NCBI GenBank assembly: GCA_013397935.1
Contig: VZRN01000521.1
Coordinates: 920,187-984,186 of the forward strand
Length of the DNA: 64,000 nucleotides
From: Dasyornis broadbenti
Taxonomy: Eukaryota > Chordata > Aves > Passeriformes > Dasyornithidae
Direction of reading: 5' to 3'
A program made the position numbers and the translations under genes. The notes beneath the pieces are model-generated. The model made no database searches. It was not told the origin of the DNA and saw only the letters and a program-made list of their open reading frames with translations. Positions 14,371-27,045 of this stretch are shown here, piece by piece. Within the stretch, counting starts at the first letter, position 1; the number at the start of each line of letters is the position of its first letter.

Positions 14371-14380
14371 GGGGGGGGGG
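14371..14380 (+). repeat. G10 homopolymer
   Basis: Ten consecutive G in an AT-rich setting. It is a likely length-variable tract and a sequencing-error hotspot, with no other meaning visible. Confidence 0.8.
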
Positions 14381-17300
14381 AAGAAATCACATCTGCTCTG
14401 CTTCCTTGCATTGGGGCCACGGAGAAAGGTAGGCTGCAACCAAGGAGTTAGAGCTGGCTGTCAACAAAGAGTAAGTTTTAAGTTCAAAGAACCCTGGAAG
14501 AAAGTGCTTAGCTTACTGAGCAACCGACACAATTTGCCAGCAGACATCAACAAGCTAAGAGGAAGCAGCAGCACAGGCTCAAGGAATCCCTGCTAGCAGA
14601 GCTGGGGAAGTGTGTGCGGATAACGCACTTTAGCCATATCCCCAGCACTTTGTCAGTGAGTAAAGACCATTTAGTTCACAAAACGCTCTGCAAAAGCTCT
14701 GTTTTCTTTCCTTCAGTTGCCGTGTCTCCCCAAAGAATAAAAATGTGAAGTGTAGTAATTGAAAGCCAAAATTCTACCAAGAGCGCAGCTGAGCAACAGG
14801 CAAGTCCTGGAGATCAATACTCCCCTGCAGGTGCCTTTCCCAAGCTGTTGTGCCAGGGAGAGCGAGCATCAATCTGTGTCCAGCAAACCTGCCCACAGAG
14901 ATGTGGACAGAGGTTGTAATTAGACCCATGACAGCTCAAGAAAAAAAAAAAAACAACCCAAAAAAAGCACACAGCTCCAAAATTCAACTTCCAATGAAAT
15001 TGTTCACAATCAGGTGCTCAGCTGGGACTGAGCAGAGACAGGTTTTAACTACGCTCCTTGCAAAACTGAAACACTTGAACCATATTGTTTGAGATACTGA
15101 AATAGACAGGTGTTTTTTTCCTTAATAAGAGACCCAAATCTGCAGGATTGAGCCTTTAAATCCAAAGCTGGCACCTAATGGAAAGCAGCTCCCCTGCCAT
15201 GTCAGAGACCAACCCCACAGCTTAGAGACTCCCCAGGAGCCATCCCTCTGTGCCAGAGCCAATGTCCACAGGCCAGGGAGCCAGGAGGATCACAGGGAAA
15301 AACACAGCACAGGGATGCAATTCTGCAAATGGAGCCTTACAATTTAAAAATAATTTTATGGCACTTCAGGGCATCCGAAGGATGGCAGCAAAGCAGACCC
15401 TCAGGAAAAACAGCAATAAGAGGGCCTGAAAGAGCATCCCCTGAGGAAAAAAAAAGCATTACCTAAAGGCAGCTTTTAATATACTAATAGAGACTCTATC
15501 TCCTGAGTATGTTGCCATATATGCCATATGCACAGCCTTTAAACAAGCACACTGAGAGGAAACAGCAGCAGAAGAAATTAGAAAATAATATTTCCACCAA
15601 AAGGAGGTAAGAATTCAATAAAGATCAGAGTGTAGTAATAGCATTCCTAAACTGAAGTATTAGGGAAGAAATAATATTCAAGTCAGTGCTGAAGTTGCCA
15701 GAAAGTCACAGAAATGCAAGTTACCTGTTATTTCTTCACTAGCACCTTAGTATTTGGTACAATACAACTCCTGTACTTACAACTACCAGTAATAGCAGCT
15801 TACAGCATTAGCAGTTTCTATTGCAATAAAATCTTGAAAGACCCAGTAATAACAAAAGTCTTTAGCTAAAGTAATGGTGAAATAACTGTTTGACAAAAAA
15901 AAAAAAACCGCAGAAGTCTGGCCTCAATTATTTTATAGTTTCTGCAAACAGAAGCAAGAAATCCTGTGGGAGGACATAAAGTCATAGGTAATTTAAAAAG
16001 TGTAATATCTCTTATTTTGTCCAAGAAAATACTTTTATTAGTTTTGTTATTAAGGTGTGAGGAAAGGAACAAATGAATCAATGTAGTAATTCTGAAAGAA
16101 AAATCAGGTTTAATAACAAGGAGCTGTAATGTCTGAACAGATGCCTTCAAGATGATAGTTCTGTGTCAGCTTTTGACAAGACATGGCTGGGAGATTGTAC
16201 AGTGCATTTTCCACTGGTTTCTGCTAAATGGTTACAGTAAGATTGTGTTGTTCCCCCTTGTCTCTCTAGCATGCCACTACACGAAAATGGCTTTTTTATG
16301 CTTTGTAAACTTACCTAACTGTGCTAAAAAGTACCATTGTAGCTGCAGAAACACCAGCTTCTCCAATAATTTTAATTATAAAAACAATAACCAAAAAAAA
16401 AAAAAAAGGCAAGGCAAAACCAACAACTATTCACACAAGAAGATACCAGACTGAATACAATGAAACCCGTTACTGTGGTACTGCTACATGCACAGCAGAA
16501 GAGCTTAAGTGGTACTTTTACAGGTCAACTGATAAAAATCAGCCCCCCCTTACTCTACTTATTTCCTCGGTCACTTGATGTGTAAACTACCACTTGGACT
16601 TCTGGTCAAGGCAGCAGGGCAGAGACAAGTAGACTCAAAAGAAGAGAGGGGAACTATGCTGAGGCTCTGTCTCAAGACCATCAATTCAAAAGGCGCAACA
16701 CTTCACAAAGGAATTCCCCACATTCACTTGTTTAGACGAGGACCAAGGATAACCTTCTTAACTGAATCCAGACCCCCCCACGGCACAGCCAAGCACCTCT
16801 TCAGCCCCTGGTTGTCTTGGCTCAGTAGTTTGCTTCACAATTTATTTATGTATTATGCAGTAGTCAGCTGTTCTGGCAGCCCTGCTAAATCCTTTAGTCC
16901 CAGCGAGCTAAGCTTTGTGTCTCATTTGTCCCTACTTAAGGGCTTTTGGCTCTCCTTAGACAGGCTCTGCATGCACTTGCAGTAAAATCACTAACACACA
17001 ACCTACTTTATTCCACTTTTGAGGTCCAGAAGTAGAAATAAACGCCAAGACAGACACTTTACAAATAAACCAAGTACCTCCACATCGGCTTGTGACATCC
17101 AGCAGAAGACATCTCCCTCACCCTGCTGCAGGCAGCTCAACAAGCAGCATCCTTTACTGCTCCTTATTAGAAAATCACCCAGTCCTTTGAGAGCATTTCA
17201 AGCCTATTCACACCTCAAATACTGCTTGTCTAAACCCAACCCTTTACCCTGCACACCCCTGCCAAATCACTCTTCCTGTAATGAGCCTTGGCCACCTGCT

Positions 17301-19999
17301 CCATCCCACCCTTCATTCTGATGCAGGTGATGCCAATTTTCCAAAGAACCCAGCAATTTGCCTTGAGGAGTTCCAGCTGTCTCTGGGGCTGGACACGAGA
17401 CTCCTCACATACATTTAATCTATAGGACTGCTATATATTCTTACAGCATCTGATACTTGTTGTCTGATGCATTATGGAATCCCTCAGGAACTGTTGCCAT
17501 CATAAACAAATGAAATAAGCTGCACTTTTAGTTGAATTCAGTAAACAATTTGAATCCCGCAAAGTTATTGTGAACTATTGCAAATCCTTCAGACTCAAAT
17601 ATTTCACTGACAAATCTGCTAAATACAGTATAGTGGGGAAAAAAGGTATCAAAAATATTATTTGAACTTAGCAATTACAAAAAGAAAATGTAACCAAAAG
17701 GAATGTAGTTTATCTGCTCACCAAAAATACCTCAACCTATGATCAGCAAGCACCACCTCATGGAAAGCTGAGCTGGGTAGCAAGTCTTGGTCAGATAAAA
17801 CCAAAACCTTCTCAGCAGAAACTTTACTCCTTATCTGCCTCATGGTTGTGCACTCAGCAGCATCACGTCACAAACAACGTGAATCCTCATACCAAGCACA
17901 TGTGAGAATACAAAGATTTGCCAACGTGCTTAAGAGAAATTTAAATTGAACTTTTACAGCAGGTGAAGGGCTGAAGTCCTTTGCTCTGTTTTGTGTGTGC
18001 TTGGAATTGATATCACTTAATTTCATGCATTTGGGGAGGAAAGGTGTGCAATTAATAACCTGTAGAAAGTATGTATTTTGGAGTTTTAATATGCCTAGGG
18101 GAGCAGCTTTGACTATTCTTGTTGAACAAGCACCACTCACTCAGCTACCCTGAGCAATGTGCCAGCATTGCCAGCCCAAAGAATTCAGCAATTCTTAACT
18201 GGAAGCTTCAGAACCATGAGATTTCAATTAAAAATTGCAATTTTTTACTCTTTGCCTTCTGATTCTTTTTTTTTTTCATCTTTAAGGTTCAGTCAATACC
18301 TACTTGCAAGTTTCTTTTTCATAAACCCAAGAGCTTAACAGAAGCTGAAATTCTCATATTAATTGCCAAGAACTGGAAACTGATACCTTAAGCAGAACAG
18401 TAAAAGCAGAACAGCAGTGCAACAAAGGCAGAAGTTGTGAAGTCTGAGTAATTCATATTTCCAAAACAGGCTTATGTCTAAACTTTTGGAAGTTCTTAAT
18501 GATTTCAATTCACCATTAACACAGGAGACTCGAAGCTACACCCAGGGTTATCACTCTTGCTGCAGGTTTTGGGATCCCCACTGAATATAACTGGCAATTC
18601 ATGTATTGATTTTGGTGGGACTTTGTTGACGGACACCAGAAGGTGATCTTAAATTTCACCAGAAATAGATGTTATCTTCAGTAAAACTTCTGTTCAGAGT
18701 TAATAAGAATTTTGGAAGTGCCCATTTTTACCCATAAAGCAATTTAAGTACACCTGTACCTTGACCGTGCTTGTCTTGAAATAGTTGAGCTTTCTTTGAT
18801 AACATCAAGTTCCAGTACTTCAGAAATACATTTATCAGTCTTTCTGGTTTTCTACACTGGTGATAAGCTCTTTTCTTTGATCTCCATGCAAGAGTTTTCT
18901 CCTGCATGCTCTTTGCTCCCACCTTTTCTGGTCTACTTCCAAGAACTGAACATTCTTAGTTCTCCCATTAACTTCTAACTTTGGTGTATTTTGCTTTATT
19001 GGAACTGGCAATGTGGTGCTATTTAAACACAGCTCCATCTGTCAGAGTCAAGTCCTGCAGGTAGAGTGTCATGTTTGATTCCATGTTATCATTTGTTGTG
19101 TAGTCAGAGCTAGAGAAATGTTACCGTAAAACAGTACTTTCATAAATTCCTTTGAGAGCTCTTTTACTGTTGTTTTGGGACCTACTTGTGTCCTTATGAG
19201 CACAGCCCCTTCTGTACTGCCAGAGAGAAAACAGAAGGGATGTGCTCAGCCTGGCTTTGCCCCTTGTGTTTCCTTCCCTCTTCTGCTTTCCACATCCTAA
19301 GCATATATGTGAATTGGAATGGCAGCATTAAAGCTGATGGAAAACACTGTAGGCTTAAAAGAAAGGTGACATTTTGGAGACTGAGTTTTCAGATTTGAAA
19401 AGGAATCTACTCTGATTGCCCAGCTTCAGAGCTGCTGCCTGATATGAGGTTACATCTGACACTGAAAGAAGAGATATGGTCAACTTTTATCCCAGCAAGA
19501 GAACAGTTGTACTTCACAGTCAGGGCTTCCCAGCCAGAAGGGGACTGGATGGGAAGCAATGCCTAACAAAAACTTCATTTCCTGGAGCCTTTCTGATATG
19601 CATATCAAACAGATCTGGTGAACACAATTATTTCCTTTCCAGTCTCCTAAATTGCTTCTTCTGCTCCTTTTTCTTCTCAAAAACACATAAACTCAAAAAC
19701 CTCAAAAATATGATGCTGACTGTAGCCCAGAGACACAACAGCATATCTAGAAACCTTTGAAGCCCATTAGAGGGCTTGTCTTTTCTTTTCACAAACAATA
19801 TGCACATCTTGCCTTGCAGGTCTCGGTGATCACATTCTCTTGGGAAAAGCATTAAACAAAAGCTTTAATTTTGCTTTGTCCTGGACACTGCATCAACCTT
19901 GGGGGTTATTTTAAGCCAGCTGGAAAAGGCTATTCAAGTGTAAGAACCTTCCTGAAATTCTTCCTTTCCCCTTAAAAAGTTCACAGCTCTTTTGTTTGG

Positions 20000-20000
<1 letters not shown>

Positions 20001-20026
<26 letters not shown>
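20001..20026 (+). repeat. T26 homopolymer followed by AAAA
   Basis: Twenty-six T directly followed by four A. On the minus strand this could be a retroposon poly-A tail, but I find no flanking target-site duplication and no recognisable body, so I call it simple sequence. Confidence 0.85.
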
Positions 20027-20032
<6 letters not shown>

Positions 20033-23000
20033 CAGCATTAATGTTTCTAGCCTGACATTTCTTAAGGCAGACCTGCAATACACACCCTGCACAGCCTCAC
20101 CAAAGCTGTGGTGTCCCAAAGCAGAAAGCATGGCCAGCATCTCTCATGCTCTCCCCCCTTGGAGAGACACCGTGACCAAGTGCTGACAGACAATCCATGT
20201 TGCAACAGTGATAGATCCTTCCCAAAGGACTGCCATGTGTGTCCTCTTCATATTAGGAGGAGCCTGAGTGCTGTAAGGCTGTTCCCTTATGGAAGATCTG
20301 GCAGTAAGTGGCACAAAGAGAGCTGAGCTGTGCAGAGGCAGAGCAGCTTTCCTACCACGAGCACCCAGCAGACCCGTGGGGGTCAGAGGAGCTGAAAACG
20401 TAAACACAGGGAAGTGGGATGCAGGTGGAGGGCTGGGTGGGCTGAGCTGCCGTGTGGCTGCAGCCCTCACAGATGGCCCTGCTGGCACAGGCACTTGCCT
20501 CAGCCACAGGAGTGTGGCCTGACTCTGCACTTGGAAAAGCAAACAGCTGGGGAAAGGCCATGTCTTAAACAATCAAAGCTCCTCTGCTCAGTAAATGTGA
20601 GGCATAAATCTTAGGGCTTACATTGACATCAGCACAGCTGACCCAGTGCTAGGCTGCTATCACAAGATCTGTGCTTTTAGTGCAAATAAAATACCGTGTC
20701 GGGGGAGGAATCAGTTAAGCCCTCTGCTATTAGCTCTGTTGTCATTGTAAGCACTTTTCCAGGAAGTGCTGCTGGAAGCAGCTATTTCAATTCCCCCACA
20801 ATTTTTTTCTGAAGCAGATATGACCGGAGTCTCCAGTCTTGATGGAATGTGAACCATCCCAGCAGAGTGCCCAGAACATAGGATACACATGCAGACTCTC
20901 ATTAATGGTTGTATTGAACTGGGGATTTGGAGAGCGCTGGTGTGCAAACAGCACGAAGAAATTATGTCCACCATGTAAAACTAGAAGCAAAGGTACAAAT
21001 GGATAGCTCCTGTCTTCACATGTGACTAGTGCTCCTATTTAAACCTCCAGAACATGGCAATCCAAGCCCTGAAATAAATCACCAGAGTTACATTAACACA
21101 GTCTTTGCCAAGGAAGGCTGCTGGGATTCTTCAGTCTCTGTTTTCTGCTACAGTAAATTAATCAACAGCCATCTTCCTTCTCAGTTATTCAGTGGCTGTC
21201 CTGCACACACGGAAGGAACTGTGGACAGCTGAAAAGCCCTTACCCTGCAGCAAGCAGCTCCCAGAACCTCGTTGCTCACAGGCTGCAAGGGCTCCAGAGG
21301 TTGAGCCTGGCCTGCAGTGGTTCCTGTTTCTAAACAAAAGGAGACAAACCCTGGATCATGTACAGCTCATGCAATAGGCCCTCAAGCTGATAGCACAATA
21401 TTGGAATTAAAAGAGATCTCTCATTTTGTTTGCCTTCCTTGTATTTACAGCTGCAAACATCAAAGGCTGACTCACTGCTCAGACCAACAAGCACATTAAG
21501 CACCAGGCTTTGCTAGAACAGCTGCTGCCCGACCAGGAGAGCCACCCTTCAGGGCCACTGTCATGAACAATTCTGTAATTTATACTGATGGCAATGCAGA
21601 GAAGCAAAATCAACTGTTGTTCAGGCACTAGAAATCCTCTGCTGGACAGTCTGTCTCTCTCCAAGAGTTGTATATCGTCCTTGAGGAGATTAGAGCAAAG
21701 GAGATCACCAAGGCAGAGCTGGCTTGAGCACCCATGGTCCCTGCTGTGCCACAGCCACCCATGTGACATGGGCTATTTTTGGTCTTGCCTCAGAGCACCA
21801 GCACCAGCACCAACCAGGCTCTTTTTTAGCAGAATTAGAAGCTTGAGACCACCTTTTGGTTGCTTTTAAATAACATGGGTGACAAGCTGATTCAGGATTT
21901 GTATGCAGTGATGTGTGAGCTTGTTGTCCCTACATCAAGATGACATGTCTGACATCACTCAGAAGGCTGTGACAGGTCTGGGATTTGACACCTAACGGCC
22001 TGAGCACCTTCACCACAGTGATTCTGCCACAGCTACAGACCATGACCTCCCAGCAGGGCACTAATTCCCTGCAGGGATTGTAGCAAATACAAGCAGAGGA
22101 TTTCCCTTTAAGGATTCTGATTATCATCCTTACCTTCTTGCTTTTGTTTCTCTGTACGTCATCTTTTCCCATATTGGTATTTATAGTCTAATTCTCCAGA
22201 CACTTCTGTTTCCAGGCACTGATGAGCTCCTCCTCACAAGTATATTTTGTCTACTCTTTGTCTGCAGCTTTTAACACTGTGCTGCCGAACCAACATGGGA
22301 TTAAAATAACCAGAAAAGCATTAGCATTTTTAATCACACAGACAACCCTGGAAGAGCTTCAGATGCCCTATGATTAATGTATAGATCCTGAGCAACTCAA
22401 GGCTCCTTCCCAGGCTTCTGAGACACAAGAAGCTGCAGCTCATCCACTTCTCAGTTTGGAGAGGACAGAGGTGAGGTGCCCTGTCTGTAGGTAACACAGA
22501 TGTAACTAGGACTGTGGGAGTAAACCAAGGTCTATGGATATAATTCTAATTTTAGATAAAAGCAGCAGACACATGAGATACAAGTCCTTCCTACTCCACA
22601 GTCATTTTCCTTCCAGATCTCTCTCTGTATCTAACCTATCTGAAAACTTCCTCTACACCAAGGCAGAAGAGATTGCTTTGGTAAAGATGTACATTCTTTT
22701 AATCCTACACGTTCTTCCCTTCTCATTTACCTAAGCACACAGAAAGTTTTATTTTTCCTTTTCTTTTTTCATGTGTATGTGCCTAAATCCAACCATGTCA
22801 GACTGCATAGTTTTTAGGCATAGTTACAGTGAATTTTGATTTCTGCTTAGGGCTTGTTGTTCATACATTCTTTGATTTTCAGTTAAACTCCATGACTCAA
22901 ATTTTCACCTTATTCCCCCAGAGCCTCAACATGGAAGGAGATACAGCAGCTCCAAACAATTTGTCATTGGAAATAACAACATGATTGGGGATGGCAAACA

Positions 23001-24036
23001 TGGTTAAAATGGAGGGATGAGTTGACTGCTTCCATGTGGAACTATTCAGCAAAGTCAATACCTGTGCATGGTACACACTGCTGTCTGTTCTTCAAACACA
23101 GGAACAGTGGGTCAGAGTGAGATACAAAGCCAGAAGTTATCCTCAGAAAGGGAATGGGGAGGAAAAAGAAAAATGCTCACTGAATGTGGGGAGCTGCTTC
23201 TTAGGTTTCCTCCTGAGATCTGTAAAGCTAGACCTCCGATCTGATAGTCCAGTAAAAACCTGTTCCCCTGAAATGCACACATTTGTAATGTTAACAAAAG
23301 TCAAAAGGATATCTCAGACTTGAAGTTGATTTCCAATTGGACAGTAGTGTGTTGTTCAGCATTTTTTCTAACCCTGAAAGAAAAACAAAAGGATGAGGTA
23401 GAAAATGTGGAAGCTTTTCACAAATTATAGCAAATTACACAAATGCAGCTGTGTGTTCTGTACAGGAAAAAGCACACTATGATATGACTGACATCACGTC
23501 CACAAAATAAATTAACTGGGCATTAGATCCTTCAATCTGTTCAATAGGAATCCTCTCCCTCCCACTCCTCCTGATACAGGAATGACTTTCTAGCTACTGA
23601 TAAAAGGTGCAGTGGATGCAGAGAATTATTCCAACACATTTTATCATGTAACCCACGGTGGCAGTGGGCTGTGCTCTGACAAGAGGCAGCTTGCAACATA
23701 AACGGGTAACGCTTCAGCAGGAAAAATGAAAAATTGAATCTGTGTGATTCTTTTTTTTTGTCAAAACTGCATATTTCTTCTTTATTTTTTCTCTGAGAGT
23801 CTTTCTGGAGAACTGTAAATTACAAAACTTCAGGTTCAGCAGGACTGTAGTGTAGCATGCAAAGCTTGTTCACTGACGCTGAAGCAAAGGAACAGCCTCT
23901 GCTTTTATTTTTCTGTCCACCTTGTGGGTATATTCTCTACTGGTTAAATAATAGCAAGTGTGATGTGTCTCTACTCCTGCACTGAAATCTTGGGTATTTT
24001 TTTAAGAGAGGAAATCTACTATCCAATATAGCAATA

Positions 24037-24063
24037 ATTATTATTATTATTATTATTATTATT
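24037..24063 (+). repeat. (ATT)9 microsatellite
   Basis: Nine uninterrupted ATT trinucleotides (27 bp). Likely polymorphic. Confidence 0.95.
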
Positions 24064-27026
24064 TCTTTTTTGATGACTGCTCATTGGCCCATCTATCAGG
24101 AGTACAAAGAGACTTTTTTGTTTCCTTTGAAATAAATATTTCACAACTCTCAGGAGAGCAGAATCTTTCAGAATACACTAAAATTTTGGAAAAAACAATT
24201 GAACACAATATCTGCTGAAGCAAAAGAGAAAAGAAAAAAAAATGATTATATAAAAGAATTCATTTCCTCCATTACTAGGAAAATGTTAGCAGTACTTTAA
24301 ATTCTTTGGATTTCATAATTAGTTGTGTTCATAAATGAACAATATTAATTTTCTACAAAAACCTCAATTTAGGCAATGACGAATTGCTGAAAACATTTTA
24401 AGAAAGGATGAGACCCATAGAGCTAAAGCCAAACGCATTTGGAGGAATGGCATGACTCTGTGATGTGAAGCCTGAATGTTAGTGCAGAATTCCCATTATT
24501 GCAACTGTTCCTGCACATTTTCACTTCATTAGCTGTACTGAACACCCAGGAATCATATTGCCACAGGAGAAGTGCCTCACTTAAATATTACACCCCTCAA
24601 TTTTACAAGTTAAAAATGAAACTTCTTGTCTTTCTGCACCAGGGAACAGCTTCGTTTGGCTGGCACCAGAAGGGAAGGCAAGCAGGACCTGGAGGACAGC
24701 AGGGCATGGGGGTGGAGGGACCTGGATGAGCAGAAGGAGGGATTCTGAGCTGGAAGTGTGGGCCAGGATCCGGCCCAGAGGCACTGCTCAGGGTCTGTCT
24801 CAGTCCCACAGCCACTGGGTAAATCCAGTGGGACAAGACAGGCACAAGCTCAAGCCAGGAAGCCAAGCCAACACTGAAAGCTCTCAGGCTGTGCTACCAC
24901 ATTTACACCACACACTGCTCAACACTAAGCTGCTTAAAAATATGTTACCCATTATTTTTAGGATTACATTAGCTTATATATTGTTTATTGTGTCAAAGGA
25001 GAATAAATTCTTTACTAAATAACACCGGTATTGCAAAAAAAGAGAAAGGAGTTAGCACTGTTCTTTGAGAGCTGTGACTGTGCTTCCTGTGTGCAGCAGA
25101 CAAGAACCACAGAGCTTTGAATATTCATGTGCATCACAGACATAGTATAACAGAAAAGATAAAGCCCAGATTCCTTGAGAATCCAGTGTGAGGACAATCA
25201 AGAGCTGTAAGAAAACCAAGATTAACTCTCTGCTGTGCCATTCTCCCACTTCCCACAGCGTAATGCCTTAGCTCAGAATGTCATGACTGCTCTAGGTGAC
25301 ACCAGCCAAACTCAGAAAACCTCTGTCCTGAGAATACCTTCCCAAAACAAGATTAGCTAAACATGCAGTTTCAGGAAGGGCTAGCTTTTTCAGATATTTT
25401 CACTTTTAACAAATCCGGGGTGTTATAAGGGGCAGGAGAAGCTACTTTTTAAGAAATTTAACTCAAAAGATTCTGATGCAGCTCTAATTCTTACACAGCA
25501 TAACACTCAGCCTAAATGGGCAAGACCAATGAGCATAGTAGAAAGAATAATTATTCCTTGAGAGGAGAGAAACAGAAATGTAAAGTGGCTCACTCAGAAT
25601 AAATCTTCTAGGTAACCATTCAGTTAGCACCTTCCTCAGAAGGCTATTTCAGCTATTTAAAATGCATTCCTCTTACTTTCTATCCCATATAACAAACACC
25701 AGACAGATGCTTGTATTCTCATAAGCGTGAATCTTTAATTCTTCTTCTATCATCTGTTTTAAACAGCAGAGTCTGATCTTTCTGTGATAAAGTTGTGGAA
25801 TCACAATATATAAATCTGTTTGTGATTTGTAAATGTCAGTACATACGGTACTTGGGCATTTGATTACTGACTGCCTCAAGCATACAAAGTAGCATATTAA
25901 AGCCTTGGCATTCTTGTCAGAATTAACTCGTCTAAATGCTTCTGAAAACATCTCTCCCACGCAGAAGTAATTTCCTGCAAGGTTTTTCAAATATTCTTTC
26001 ATTTAAGTTACTCTACTTGTCCTTGTAAATGGCAGAATTTGTTTCAAAAAGATCCAGTTGACAACAAACTCACAGGGTCACATGCACAAAGTATTTAACT
26101 CCTTTAATTTTGAGGGACAAATATGAAACAAGCAGCAGCCTAAAATTCTTCAAAGAAATCCCAGTCAAAGTCATACATCAGCTTTGTATTAAACTCTCAC
26201 AGCTGTGAATATAAATAGGTGCTCAGGCCAAAGCTGTGAAGTAAAAACAAAGCTGCCTTCTTCCACCTGACAAAATTTCAAATATTCACAAAAATGTAAC
26301 AAATACCATCTTGTCTCTGCTGACAAAAGAATCTCTCCTCAGTTATCCATCTCTTGCTCTTGTCATTTGATGGAGTTCCCTCTCATCTTTCTTACTCAGA
26401 TTCTTCTGAGTGGAATTCACTTTTGCCTTGTTGCTGCTATCACTGAATGGCTTCTCTAGCAAATCTCTTTTGGGTCCAGTACAGACAGAAAATAAACATC
26501 ATCTTCAGCTCTGTAAGTTTGTAATTTAAAGCATCCTCCATGTACCTTATTTTACTTTCCCTGTACTCAAAGAATGTCACTTCAGGAGCCCTGCACTGCC
26601 ACAAAGAGATGCAGGATAGCTCAAGTTTCAGTGCCTCGACTGCACACAGGTCCCACGACAGAGGGACGGATAAAGCACCTTCCCCATAAAGCACCTGCTG
26701 TGCTCCATCTGTTCCAGTCTGTTCTGTCCTTACGCTGCTCAGACACACTTACAACGTTACACACTGCAATATAATACACAGCTATGGAGTATATCGTAAA
26801 ACACAAGACTTGATTTCTCTTTGTCTTGTCTGATCAAGACTACTTTCACATATTGGAGTTTAATCTTATTTTTCTCAAAGCTAATTCTGTAGTATGAAGA
26901 TTAAGCACGAACTGATGAAGGTGAAAACATACTTAGGACCTCAATGATGCATTATGTCCAGTAAGACAATGACTCCTGGATGATTGCAAAAGTATTATTC
27001 AAAAACTTGTATTATAAAGCTGAAAG

Positions 27027-27045
27027 AAAAAAAAAAAAAAAAAAA
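27027..27045 (+). repeat. A19 homopolymer
   Basis: Nineteen A preceded by GAAAG. No retroposon body or flanking duplication recognised. Confidence 0.85.

Larger units (their letters stand above)
11936..24036. other. Unique noncoding DNA, no gene recognised
   Basis: No gene or named repeat seen. It contains a G10 run (14371-14380), a T26 run (20001-20026) and a GC-richer, CpG-poor island (about 20289-20572) where frames are open on both strands because stop codons are rare at that composition. A minus-strand frame starting near 22172 contains an AAG/GTAAGG donor-like word at about 22130-22137, but no convincing upstream acceptor. Confidence 0.65.

Noticed and set aside
16305..16320. Minus-strand TTAG/GTAAGT as a recursive splice site
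   Set aside because: The upstream sequence is not pyrimidine-rich and lacks a branch-point word, so it is weaker than the 38.48-kb site.
22130..22172. Minus-strand ATG with an upstream TATAAATA and an AAG/GTAAGG donor
   Set aside because: The TATA-like word lies only about 10 bases from the ATG, leaving no room for a normal transcription start, and the segment is about 13 codons. Chance.
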